The position numbers and the translations under genes are program-made. A DNA stretch of 12,806 nucleotides, taken from positions 1 through 12,806 of the forward strand of contig JANQLI010000346.1 of the NCBI GenBank assembly GCA_028280675.1, in the 5' to 3' direction. The notes under the pieces are model-generated. The model did no database searches. It saw only the letters and a program-made list of their open reading frames with translations, and was not told the DNA's origin. Within the stretch, counting starts at the first letter, position 1, and every line of letters begins with the position of its first letter. The DNA comes from Alphaproteobacteria bacterium (GTDB lineage Bacteria; Pseudomonadota; Alphaproteobacteria; SMXP01). This document shows positions 6,703-12,806 of the stretch, piece by piece.

Positions 6703-7695
6703 ATGACAGAGCTTCCCAGCCATATAAAGGCCATCACAACCCCAGAATTCGGCGATCCGGATGTCTTAACGCTGGAGTCTATCCCCTGTCCCACACCAAA
6801 GGATGATGAGGTGTTGATCAAAGTCTCCGCCGCCGGGGTGAACCGACCTGACGTGGTGCAACGGCAAGGACATTATCCCCCGCCCCCAGGGGCCTCAGAC
6901 ATTCTGGGCCTTGAAGTTGCTGGCGAGGTTGTCGCGACAGGTAAGGACGTCACAACGCTTACAAACGGGGATCAGGTGTGCGCCCTTGTGACGGGTGGCG
7001 GCTATGCCGCATATTGCACTGCCCCCGCGACAACATGCCTGCCCATACCGAAAGGATTCTCGCATATCGACGCGGCTGCCCTGCCGGAAACAACCTTCAC
7101 GGTTTGGTCCAATATGATCGATCGGGGACAATTGAAGGCCGGAGAGGTTTTTCTGGTTCATGGTGGAACAAGCGGCATCGGCACAACAGCGATCCAAATG
7201 GCCAAAGCGTTTGGCGCAACCGTCATCACAACGGCTGGGTCGGATGCAAAATGCACGACTTGCCGCAGTCTGGGCGCGGACCGCGCGATTAACTATCGCA
7301 CAGAGGATTACGTGGAGGTGATTAAGTCAGAATTTGGCGGGGTGGACGTCATCTTGGATATGGTGGGTGGAGATTATTTTGCCCGCAACATCAAATGTTT
7401 AGACCCCGATGGCCGTCATATCAGCATCGCCATGCTGAAGGGCGCCAAAGCTGACATCAATTTCATGCCGGTGATGTTGAAACGGTTGAGCCTAACGGGC
7501 TCGACCCTGCGCGCGCGTGATACGGCATTTAAGGCGGCCATTGCGGAAAATCTCCGCACACATATCTGGCCCCTATTGGACCAGGGTAAAATCAAGCCAT
7601 TGATTGATTCGACCTTTCCTTTGGGAGATGCCGCAAAGGCCCACAAACTGATGGAAAGCAGCCAACATATGGGGAAAATCGTCCTGACCACCTAA
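6703..7695 (+). CDS. NAD(P)H-quinone oxidoreductase, PIG3 type
   Basis: A 330-residue zinc-independent medium-chain dehydrogenase/reductase. The catalytic GroES-like domain holds 'AAGVNRPDVVQRQGHYPPPP' (43-62). The Rossmann domain contains 'HGGTSGIGTTAIQMAKAFGA' (153-172), the nucleotide-binding turn of the PIG3/quinone-oxidoreductase group, and 'VDVILDMVGGDYF' further on. No structural zinc-binding cysteine cluster is seen. Family members reduce quinones with NADPH; human PIG3 does so with low activity and generates reactive oxygen. The true substrate here is unknown. Length matches the TIGR02824 family. The ATG is preceded only by a weak GAG-type ribosome site. The divergent DUF1192 gene begins 41 bp away, so its promoter must lie partly in that gene. 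Confidence 0.92.
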   Translation: MTELPSHIKAITTPEFGDPDVLTLESIPCPTPKDDEVLIKVSAAGVNRPDVVQRQGHYPPPPGASDILGLEVAGEVVATGKDVTTLTNGDQVCALVTGGGYAAYCTAPATTCLPIPKGFSHIDAAALPETTFTVWSNMIDRGQLKAGEVFLVHGGTSGIGTTAIQMAKAFGATVITTAGSDAKCTTCRSLGADRAINYRTEDYVEVIKSEFGGVDVILDMVGGDYFARNIKCLDPDGRHISIAMLKGAKADINFMPVMLKRLSLTGSTLRARDTAFKAAIAENLRTHIWPLLDQGKIKPLIDSTFPLGDAAKAHKLMESSQHMGKIVLTT

Positions 7696-7722
7696 GCGGC
7701 CACCCGCCTAAAAAGTGCTCTA

Positions 7723-7774
7723 TGGCCTCATAAAGCCGTTTTCAAATGCGGCAAAAGGCAGTATATAGAGGCCA
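7723..7774. repeat. Nested inverted repeats downstream of the quinone oxidoreductase gene
   Basis: Outer arms TGGCCTC (7723-7729) and GAGGCCA (7768-7774) enclose inner arms GCCG (7735-7738) and CGGC (7749-7752). There is no U-tract after the outer arm, so a classical terminator is not supported. The right part overlaps the putative trcR -10 (TATATA, 7762-7767), so the structure could be regulatory. Confidence 0.35.
7739..7767 (+). promoter_or_regulatory. Weak putative promoter of trcR
   Basis: TTTTCA (7739-7744) and TATATA (7762-7767) are 17 bp apart. The -35 is poor and the -10 good. It would give a 5' leader of about 145 nt containing several hairpins before the trcR start. Confidence 0.3.
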
Positions 7775-7778
7775 CTTT

Positions 7779-7883
7779 GATAAGGGCTGACACCCCTTAT
7801 CGCGATCAATATCCCTCACATCGCTGGTTTATTGATCTGCGGAGCGGCCGCTTCGCGAGACCCACTGCCTATGGACGCGTCTC
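7779..7883 (+). promoter_or_regulatory. Structured 5' leader of trcR (four successive hairpins)
   Basis: Four consecutive inverted repeats fill this stretch. Hairpin 1: GATAAGGG (7779-7786) with CCCTTATC (7794-7801), 8 bp, 7-nt loop. Hairpin 2: GATCAAT (7804-7810) with ATTGATC (7831-7837), extended by GC/GC past a bulge; its left arm can instead form GCGAT/ATCGC (7802-7806, 7820-7824). Hairpin 3: GCGGAGC (7839-7845) with GCTTCGC (7850-7856), GGCC loop. Hairpin 4: GAGAC (7857-7861) with GTCTC (7879-7883). A ribosome site follows at 7907. No U-tract ends any of them. It may be a regulatory leader or a small RNA; it matches no riboswitch class I can name. Confidence 0.4.
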
Positions 7884-7919
7884 ACCCAAAGGCATTGATG
7901 AAATGAAAAGGACATGATC

Positions 7920-8723
7920 ATGGCGACACCTCTTATGCCGAAAGCCACTGCGGTCTGGTTGGTCGATAACACCTCATTGACCTTCGAACAAATTGGCGAG
8001 TTTTGCGGACTCCATCCTCTTGAAGTCAAAGGCATCGCCGATGGCGAAGTGGCGCAAGGGATTAAAGGGATGGACCCAGTTGCCGCCGGTCAGCTCACCC
8101 GTGAGGTTATTGAGAAAGCCCAAGAAGACAGCACGGTGAAGTTGGAAGTGCCAGCGCCGAAGCATGAAGTGCCAGAACGCCCACAACGCAAAGGCCCGCG
8201 CTATACGCCGCTGTCACGGCGGCAGGATAAGCCTGATGCGATCTATTGGATGATCCGCAATCATCCGGAGGTCAGCGATGCGCAAGTCGCCAAATTGATC
8301 GGCACGACAAAGCCAACCATCAACGCCATTCGGGATCGGACCCATTGGAACTCATCCAACCTCAAACCTGTCGATCCGGTCTCTCTCGCGCTCTGCACAC
8401 AGATGGAGCTTGATGACGTTGTGCGCAAAGCAGCAGAGAAAAAAGCCCGCGCTGAAGCGCGTGCGCGCAAAGCGGCTGAAAAAGCGGGAACGATCCTCCC
8501 AACAAGTGAAACTGTGCCAGAAGAAAACATCCCTGAACCGGTTGAGGAAACCGTCTCAGCGGCTATCGCAACGCCTGAGCCGGAAGCTGCACCCGAACAA
8601 CCCGTTTTTGCCGAGCCATCAGAGCCTGCGCCTGCAGAAGAAAATTCTGAAGCTGAATATGATGCAGATTCTGTTTTCGCAGGATTAGATAAGAAACTCG
8701 CCGAGCGTGAAAACGAAAACTAA
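7920..8723 (+). CDS. trcR: Cell cycle transcriptional regulator TrcR (DUF1013)
   Basis: 267 residues from the ATG at 7920, which has AAAAGGA 8 nt upstream; the in-frame ATG at 7914 is only 2-3 nt from that site and is less likely. The DUF1013 core is well preserved: 'MPKATAVWLVDNTSLTFEQI' (6-25), 'FCGLHPLEVKGIADGEVAQG' (28-47), and a helix-turn-helix-like region 'SDAQVAKLIGTTKPTINAIR' (119-138) followed by 'DRTHWNSSNLKPVDPVSLAL'. Residues 168-190 are Ala/Lys/Arg rich and 195-247 are Glu/Pro/Ala rich, a probably disordered acidic tail. The end 'YDADSVFAGLDKKL' looks like a conserved C-terminal motif. The family is widespread and conserved in alphaproteobacteria and is annotated as a cell-cycle transcription factor; direct targets here cannot be read from the sequence. 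It is a single-gene unit ending in a shared terminator. Confidence 0.9.
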   Translation: MATPLMPKATAVWLVDNTSLTFEQIGEFCGLHPLEVKGIADGEVAQGIKGMDPVAAGQLTREVIEKAQEDSTVKLEVPAPKHEVPERPQRKGPRYTPLSRRQDKPDAIYWMIRNHPEVSDAQVAKLIGTTKPTINAIRDRTHWNSSNLKPVDPVSLALCTQMELDDVVRKAAEKKARAEARARKAAEKAGTILPTSETVPEENIPEPVEETVSAAIATPEPEAAPEQPVFAEPSEPAPAEENSEAEYDADSVFAGLDKKLAERENEN

Positions 8724-8744
8724 GTTTCACATCTTAGAAAAAGT

Positions 8745-8774
8745 AAAAAGCGCGGATTTTTATCTGCGCTTTTT
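8745..8774. terminator. Bidirectional terminator between trcR and the SDR gene
   Basis: AAAAAGCGCGGAT (8745-8757), loop TTTT, ATCTGCGCTTTTT (8762-8774) make a 13-bp stem with one G-T pair. A-tract on one side and T-tract on the other let it work in both directions for the convergent genes. Confidence 0.9.
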
Positions 8775-8787
8775 ATATGAACAAGCT

Positions 8788-9597
8788 TTACGCGCTTTTG
8801 CCTTTTGAGACCGTATAGTTCAAAGCAAGACGCCCGCCATCCGCATAGAGACATTGCCCTGTGACATAGGCAGCGTCACTTGACGCGAGGAACGCGGCAA
8901 TAGAAGCGATTTCATCCGCATCGCCAATACGGCCAAGTGGTGTGCGTGACAGCACAGCCTCCCGTGATTTTGTATTGATCGCGACATCGTTCGCGGTATC
9001 GGTATTGATATTTCCGGGGCCAATCGCATTCACCCGAATGCCATAGGGCGCGAGCGATAATGACATCCCGCGTGTCAACTGATTAAGACCCGCCTTCGAG
9101 GCCGCATAGATGATATTATCACTGCTGGCTGTGATCGCACTGACAGACGACATATTGATAATGGCGTATCCCAGTTCTTCATCAGCGGGGGATGCATCTT
9201 CAATTTGTTTCACCATTTGTTTGGCAATGGCCTGACATGTCAAGAAAGCGCCTTTGAGATTGACGTCCATCACCTGATTATAATCTGCTTCCGTCAGCTC
9301 CAAAAATTCACCGGCAATCGCAATACCGACATTGTTGACCAAAACATCCACCCGGTCATAGCTGTCAAGCGTCGCGGCAAGCAGATTATGAATATGCAAC
9401 CGCTCGCTAATATCCACATGTACAAAAAGTGCATCATGCCCATTCTCGCGCAGGTCATCTGTGGCGTCTTGCCCCACACTTTCGTCAACATCCGCCAAAA
9501 CGACTTTCGCGCCTTCTTTGGCAAAACGCTGCGCACAGGCCAGACCAATCCCTCGGCCCGCTCCGGTGACAATCACAACCTTATCTTGAAAACGCAT
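8788..9597 (-). CDS. Short-chain dehydrogenase/reductase (classical SDR)
   Basis: A 269-residue soluble NAD(P)-dependent oxidoreductase. Cofactor motif TGAGRGIG (11-18) and Asp36 at the end of strand 2 favour NAD(H) over NADP(H). The fold motif reads NNVG (88-91) rather than the usual NNAG. Catalytic residues are Asn113, Ser151, Tyr164 and Lys168 (YAASK). The C-terminal 'YVTGQCLYADGG' is typical. A 10-residue insertion near 130-142 (IEDASPADEE) precedes the catalytic serine strand. The substrate is not recognisable; sugar, hydroxy-acyl and steroid dehydrogenases all look like this. The start ATG has GAGGA about 11-12 nt upstream, longer than ideal. It is divergent from the acyl-CoA synthetase gene, and the two may share regulation. 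Confidence 0.92.
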   Translation of the reverse strand: MRFQDKVVIVTGAGRGIGLACAQRFAKEGAKVVLADVDESVGQDATDDLRENGHDALFVHVDISERLHIHNLLAATLDSYDRVDVLVNNVGIAIAGEFLELTEADYNQVMDVNLKGAFLTCQAIAKQMVKQIEDASPADEELGYAIINMSSVSAITASSDNIIYAASKAGLNQLTRGMSLSLAPYGIRVNAIGPGNINTDTANDVAINTKSREAVLSRTPLGRIGDADEIASIAAFLASSDAAYVTGQCLYADGGRLALNYTVSKGKSA

Positions 9598-9854
9598 GGA
9601 GGTGATATTCCTCTTTTGGATTCAGTGGCTTGCGGGCATCGTGCGACAGCAAATGACGTCCCTCGCCTCTGTTTGGAGCGCTACTCTTTCAGGCTCATTC
9701 GTTTTTTGCAAGTCCTAGATGGCGGTCAAAAGGGTGTCCTTTGTTGAGAAAAATTCACACAGCACCGCCTTGATGAGAATTGCCTTTTCAGGCACATAAT
9801 TGCGGAAGACAGCAGCCCTTCGGACAAGCCAAACATCACATCAGGACCACTCTA
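9598..9854. other. Divergent intergenic region between the SDR and acyl-CoA synthetase genes
   Basis: 257 bp without a convincing gene. It must hold both promoters. On the plus strand TTGATG (9771-9776) and CATAAT (9796-9801) are 19 bp apart, a weak pair. Between them is the inverted repeat TGCCT-TTTC-AGGCA (9781-9794), placed where a repressor would block RNA polymerase. No clear minus-strand promoter was seen. Confidence 0.35.
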
Positions 9855-11477
9855 ATGAGCAATATCTATAATACGCACCTCGATAAGACGGCGGCTAATT
9901 TTCAAGCACTGACACCTTTAAGCTTTTTAGAACGCGCCGCCATGACCTATCCCCATCATGACGCCATCGTGCATGGCGATCTTCGTTACACATACGAAGA
10001 ATTTTACAGCCGTTGCCGGCGCTTGGCATCAGCTCTGGTAAAGAAGGATCTTAAGAAGGGTGACACCGTCGCGATAGTTGCGCCGAACATCCCCGCAATG
10101 TTGGAGGCCCATTATGGCGTGCCGATGATGGGAGCTGTTCTGAATACCGTCAACATCCGCCTTGATGCGGCTGGCATTGCTTTTATTCTCGATCATGGCG
10201 AAGCCGATGTGTTGATCGTGGACCGGGAGTTCTCATCTGTTGTCAAAGAAGCACTGACCATCTGCGATGATAAACCGTATGTCATCGATATTGATGATCC
10301 GGCTTATGAGGGCGGCGAGCTTATTGGTGAGATTGATTATGAAAGTTTTATCGCTGAGGGCGATCCCAACTTTGCATGGGAATGGCCAAGCGATGAGTGG
10401 GACGCCATCAGTCTCAATTACACGTCAGGCACAACAGGCAATCCAAAAGGCGTCGTTTATCATCACCGCGGGGCTTACTTACTGTCCTTAGGAAATGCCG
10501 TCACCACATCGATGAACCAGAACCCCGTCTATCTTTGGACGCTGCCGATGTTTCATTGTAATGGCTGGTGTTTCACTTGGACGATCAGTGCGGTCGCTGG
10601 CACCCACATTTGTCTGCGCAAAGTGAATGCGGAAAACATTTTCAAAGCTTGTACAGAATACAATGTCTCACACATGTGCGGCGCACCGATTGTCATGAGC
10701 ATGATCGTCAATGCGACCGATCAGGAACGTCAAGAGCTTGCTAACCGCGTCAGTTTCTTTACCGCCGCTGCACCGCCCCCTGCGGCCGTGCTGGCGGCAA
10801 TGGACACAGCAGGTTTTGACGTCATCCATCTCTATGGCCTCACGGAAACCTATGGCCCGGCGACCATCAATGCGTGGCACAGTGAATGGGATGACTTGCC
10901 TGATGATGAACGCGCCCACATTAAAGCGCGTCAGGGGGTTCGTTATCCGGTTCTGGAAGGTCTCTCCGTACGTGACCCGAAAACCATGGCGGAAGTTCCG
11001 CGCGACGGTGAAACTATCGGCGAAGTCATGTTCCGTGGCAATGTGGTCATGAAAGGGTATTTAAAGAATCCGGACGCCACAGACGAAGCTCTTGCTGGCG
11101 GATGGTTCCATTCTGGCGATCTTGGCGTTTGGCATGCGGACAATTACATTCAACTGAAAGACCGCTCGAAAGACATCATTATTTCGGGTGGAGAAAATAT
11201 TTCCTCCATTGAGGTGGAAGATACGCTCTATCAACATCCCGCAGTGGCAACGGCTGCCGTTGTCGCCCGCCCGGACGACCAATGGGGCGAAACCCCATGC
11301 GCCTTTATTGAGCTACGCGACGATGCTGACGCAGTGACAGAGCAAGACTTGATCGACTTTTGCCGTGACCGCATTGCCCGCTTTAAATGCCCGAAACATG
11401 TTGTTTTTGGTGAACTCCCAAAAACGTCAACAGGGAAAATTCAAAAATTTAAATTGCGCGAGCGCGTGCCGGATTAA
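9855..11477 (+). CDS. AMP-forming acyl-CoA synthetase, medium-chain (AlkK-like) type
   Basis: 540 residues from the ATG at 9855, which has AGGA 8 nt upstream; the longer frame back to a TTG at 9780 adds 25 residues unlike the family and crosses the promoter region. Adenylation motifs are intact: P-loop YTSGTTGNPKG (189-199), 'LPMFHCNGW' (230-238), YGLTE (327-331), 'GWFHSGD' (416-422, Asp422 binds ribose), hinge 'DRSKDIIISGGENIS' (436-450) and catalytic Lys528 in 'PKTSTGK'. The enzyme activates a carboxylic acid to acyl-AMP and then acyl-CoA. The 'YLWTLPMFHCNGWCFTWT' and 'ICLRKV' stretches place it with AlkK-like medium-chain and plant AAE-type ligases rather than classical long-chain FadD. 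The exact acid is unknown; methylmercaptopropionate ligases (DmdB) belong to the wider superfamily. It is monocistronic, ending in its own terminator. Confidence 0.92.
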   Translation: MSNIYNTHLDKTAANFQALTPLSFLERAAMTYPHHDAIVHGDLRYTYEEFYSRCRRLASALVKKDLKKGDTVAIVAPNIPAMLEAHYGVPMMGAVLNTVNIRLDAAGIAFILDHGEADVLIVDREFSSVVKEALTICDDKPYVIDIDDPAYEGGELIGEIDYESFIAEGDPNFAWEWPSDEWDAISLNYTSGTTGNPKGVVYHHRGAYLLSLGNAVTTSMNQNPVYLWTLPMFHCNGWCFTWTISAVAGTHICLRKVNAENIFKACTEYNVSHMCGAPIVMSMIVNATDQERQELANRVSFFTAAAPPPAAVLAAMDTAGFDVIHLYGLTETYGPATINAWHSEWDDLPDDERAHIKARQGVRYPVLEGLSVRDPKTMAEVPRDGETIGEVMFRGNVVMKGYLKNPDATDEALAGGWFHSGDLGVWHADNYIQLKDRSKDIIISGGENISSIEVEDTLYQHPAVATAAVVARPDDQWGETPCAFIELRDDADAVTEQDLIDFCRDRIARFKCPKHVVFGELPKTSTGKIQKFKLRERVPD

Positions 11478-11500
11478 GCTTTCGCATGATGACACAACAC

Positions 11501-11531
11501 AAAAGCCCGCCACATCGTGACGGGCTTTTTT
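11501..11531 (+). terminator. Rho-independent terminator of the acyl-CoA synthetase gene
   Basis: AAAAGCCCG (11501-11509) pairs with CGGGCTTTT (11521-11529); an inner CAC/GTG adds three pairs past a mismatch. Six T (11526-11531) follow the GC stem. The A-tract on the other side may also help end the DUF465 transcript from the right. Confidence 0.88.
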
Positions 11532-11576
11532 GAGCTGCCATTTCAGGCGCTTCAATCCAGATAGCGTATTGAAAAA

Positions 11577-11750
11577 TCAGTGTACAGTTTTCTTCAATTT
11601 CTCAATTTCATCTTTGATCTTTAATTTTTCTCGCTTTAGCTCGCTTATGCGGAGATCACTACTACCCGGGTGTTGTAATTCTTCTTCAATCGCTAGTTCA
11701 AGTTTACGGTGTTTTTCACTCAGTTCAACCAGATGCGATTCTAAAGCCAT
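11577..11750 (-). CDS. YdcH-like DUF465 protein
   Basis: A 57-residue gene read from the ATG at 11750 to TGA at 11577. The protein is one charged helical hairpin: 'ESHLVELSEKHRKLELAIEE', a short 'HPGSSD' turn, then 'LRISELKREKLKIKDEIEKL'. This is the DUF465 pattern: two coiled-coil arms around a turn, with the conserved 'ELKREKLKIKDEIEKL'. Function in the family is unknown. The ribosome-binding site is excellent (AAGGAGG 9 nt upstream) and a good promoter sits just before it. A second DUF465 gene lies 0.9 kb to the right. A plus-strand reading frame over 11530-11787 is its shadow. Confidence 0.88.
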   Translation of the reverse strand: MALESHLVELSEKHRKLELAIEEELQHPGSSDLRISELKREKLKIKDEIEKLKKTVH

Positions 11751-11782
11751 AGGGTCTGTCCTCCTTGTGTTTAGACATAGAG

Positions 11783-11811
11783 ATTAGACCATAAATCTGG
11801 CGATTTGTCAG
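11783..11811 (-). promoter_or_regulatory. Putative sigma70 promoter of the DUF465 gene
   Basis: Minus-strand CTGACA (11806-11811) and TCTAAT (11783-11788) are exactly 17 bp apart, each one mismatch from consensus (TTGACA, TATAAT), 32 bp before the ATG at 11750. This is the best-looking promoter in the window. Confidence 0.65.
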
Positions 11812-12003
11812 GGGAAAAATGGCACCATACAAACCCTTGAAAAGCCATAAAATTTATCCGCCGCCCCAAACACCCACGTGCATTGCGCCTAAAAACCATA
11901 TTAAAACAAGGTGTTAGAAAGTGCTTCTGAAAGAAGCCATATATTCATTTTTCGCGACATTTCTTCGCACCCCGCCATATGACGCATATCTTCTGTATAA
12001 TGA
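11812..12003. other. Gap between the DUF465 and TIGR02444 genes
   Basis: About 190 bp with no supported gene. It holds a short hairpin GCTTCT-GAA-AGAAGC (11923-11937) without a following U-tract on either strand, a TATAAT at 11996-12001 with no matching -35, and a 32-codon plus-strand frame from 11819 that lacks family features. The sequence is AT-rich near the right end. Confidence 0.4.
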
Positions 12004-12519
12004 TTATATATCAAGGGCTGCATCTTCAAGAAAAGTCAAATGCTTATCCCGTTCTGGCGTGAGCGCGACCTGTGCCTTCTTAAAATAGGACTCAAAGTTT
12101 ATGCGTATCGCCTGACGCGAAGTGCCTTGATCCGGATCGCGCTGCAAAAGATCGCCGAGCAAGCGCTGCTCGTGCCATTCTGCTTCCAGCTCAATATCCT
12201 TCACAGCCTGACGTAACGCCGCAACGGGCCCTTCCGGTGCTGGTCCAATATGATCCTTCAAAACACGCCGGACCGACCGTAACGGTTTGACAACCGAAAC
12301 GTTCCAGGACTGGGTGACGCCAAATACGGCCTCCATTTCAAGATCCGTAAGGCAGCCATAGCCGCTCGCACCGGCCCAACAACAAAACAGCACCGCATTC
12401 ACATCCAGCCCTGCCTCATCCTGCAAAGAGAGGCAAGCCCCTTCCACGCCAGGTTTACGATAGACCTCAAGAGAAAATGGCCAAAAATCCTGCGCCGGTC
12501 GTTGTGTTGGATCACTCAT
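12004..12519 (-). CDS. TIGR02444/DUF2390 family protein
   Basis: 171 residues. The pattern 'FWPFSLEVYRKPGVEGACLS' (12-31), 'LQDEAGLDVNAVLFCCWAG', then 'WNVSVVKPLRSVRRVLK' matches TIGR02444 (DUF2390): soluble, mostly helical proteins in which a D-NxxLF-WxG segment is followed by a basic amphipathic 'PLR.VRR.LK' helix. No function is known for the family and no catalytic motif is evident. Two cysteines (46 and 47) sit side by side in the conserved segment. The C-terminal third is charged and variable. The ATG at 12519 has AAGGG 7 nt upstream. It starts 96 bp from the divergent second DUF465 gene, so the two may share a control region; that gap holds the palindrome TATCATGATA (12558-12567). Confidence 0.8.
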   Translation of the reverse strand: MSDPTQRPAQDFWPFSLEVYRKPGVEGACLSLQDEAGLDVNAVLFCCWAGASGYGCLTDLEMEAVFGVTQSWNVSVVKPLRSVRRVLKDHIGPAPEGPVAALRQAVKDIELEAEWHEQRLLGDLLQRDPDQGTSRQAIRINFESYFKKAQVALTPERDKHLTFLEDAALDI

Positions 12520-12547
12520 GGTGTTGCCCTTAAGAGAGATGCTGTTT

Positions 12548-12576
12548 TTTCCGCACGTATCATGATAGTCTATAAA
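12548..12576 (+). promoter_or_regulatory. Weak putative promoter of the second DUF465 gene
   Basis: TTTCCG (12548-12553) and TATAAA (12571-12576) are 17 bp apart, 39 bp before the ATG at 12616. The -10 is good and the -35 poor. The 10-bp palindrome TATCATGATA (12558-12567) lies within the spacer, an operator-like place. Confidence 0.35.
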
Positions 12577-12615
12577 ATATGTCTTTGGCGCTTGAGAAGC
12601 AGGAAATTGGCAGAC

Positions 12616-12806
12616 ATGACCCCCAAAGAGTCTGAATTACTGAGCCGCCTCGCCGCCTTACGCGAGGAACACCATGATCTTGATATGGCGATTCACGCAC
12701 TTGAAGACAGTGGACGCAGTAATGAGTTGCAATTGCGCCGCCTCAAAAAGAAAAAACTGCAGTTAAAAGATGAGATTGTGCGGATCGAGGATTATCTCAC
12801 CCCCGA
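12616..12806 (+). CDS. YdcH-like DUF465 protein, cut by right edge
   Basis: 63 codons are open from the ATG at 12616 to the edge. The protein opens 'MTPKESELLSRLAALREEHH', has a 'LEDSGRSNEL' turn, then 'QLRRLKKKKLQLKDEIVRIE' followed by 'DYLTP', the pattern of alphaproteobacterial DUF465 proteins that usually end soon after 'LTPD'. Only a few residues are probably missing. It is more basic in the second helix than the first DUF465 protein and is a paralogue rather than a copy. AGGA lies about 12 nt upstream. In some alphaproteobacteria a gene like this precedes purE-purK; whether that holds here lies outside the window. Confidence 0.85.
   Translation, partial: MTPKESELLSRLAALREEHHDLDMAIHALEDSGRSNELQLRRLKKKKLQLKDEIVRIEDYLTP

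Noticed and set aside
9205..9747. 180-codon plus-strand reading frame
   Set aside because: Mostly antisense to the SDR gene and running into the intergenic region; no family features.
9780..9854. N-terminal extension of the acyl-CoA synthetase from a TTG
   Set aside because: The 25 added residues look like translated non-coding DNA, overlap the putative promoter and lack a ribosome site; the ATG at 9855 has one.
9855..11477. Assignment of the acyl-CoA synthetase as DmdB (methylmercaptopropionate ligase)
   Set aside because: Length fits, but so do many AlkK-like ligases, and no other DMSP demethylation genes are present in the window.
11530..11787. 85-codon plus-strand reading frame
   Set aside because: Opposite the DUF465 gene, which has an excellent ribosome site, promoter and family pattern. 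The Ser/Phe-rich translation is typical of an antisense shadow of a Lys/Glu-rich coiled coil.
11819..11917. 32-codon plus-strand small reading frame with a GGGGA just upstream
   Set aside because: The spacing to the purine tract is too short, the composition is unremarkable and there is no family support.

Overview
The window looks like chromosomal housekeeping DNA from an alphaproteobacterium of moderate GC content, roughly 50% by eye. The evidence is a cysteine-free ribosomal protein bL31 of the alphaproteobacterial type, an RcdA (DUF1465) homologue, a DUF1192 protein, a TrcR/DUF1013 cell-cycle regulator, two DUF465 (YdcH-like) proteins and a TTAA-N7-TTAA box of the kind bound by CtrA. I see no mobile elements, CRISPR array, tRNA or rRNA, and no sign of recent transfer. 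The order within the class cannot be fixed from this window.

Layout: 1-1970 (-) is most of an AsmA-family envelope protein whose C-terminus runs off the left edge. 2131-3195 (-) is a membrane-anchored paraoxonase/arylesterase-like protein, ending in a good terminator. 3302-5179 (-) is a complete ABC half-transporter of the MsbA-related exporter type. rpmE (5369-5590, +) is transcribed away from it. A strong hairpin then separates rpmE from rcdA (5690-6250, -). Next come a 222-bp intergenic region carrying the CtrA-type box, a small DUF1192 gene (6473-6661, -) and, starting only 41 bp away on the other strand, a PIG3-type quinone oxidoreductase (6703-7695, +). A gap rich in inverted repeats leads into trcR (7920-8723, +), which meets an SDR dehydrogenase gene (8788-9597, -) at a shared bidirectional terminator. 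A medium-chain-type acyl-CoA synthetase (9855-11477, +) lies divergent from the SDR gene. The right end holds a DUF465 gene (11577-11750, -), a TIGR02444/DUF2390 gene (12004-12519, -) and a second DUF465 gene (12616 to the edge, +).

How the genes may work together: the centre, 5690-8723, is a cell-cycle neighbourhood. RcdA is an adaptor that helps ClpXP degrade the master regulator CtrA, and the CtrA-type box upstream of rcdA suggests CtrA controls its own degradation factor. TrcR is a conserved alphaproteobacterial cell-cycle transcription factor. The left part is envelope biology: AsmA, an exporter and a secreted or anchored calcium-propeller hydrolase-like protein. The SDR and acyl-CoA synthetase genes suggest lipid or acid metabolism without a defined substrate.

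Nothing here is an obviously new multi-gene system. The points most worth a second look are the CtrA box at rcdA, the chain of inverted repeats in the probable trcR leader, and a paraoxonase homologue that keeps the human enzyme's cysteine pair and histidine dyad but appears to have lost two calcium-ligand positions. Several real genes are short or open-ended and easily missed: the truncated asmA gene and both DUF465 genes.
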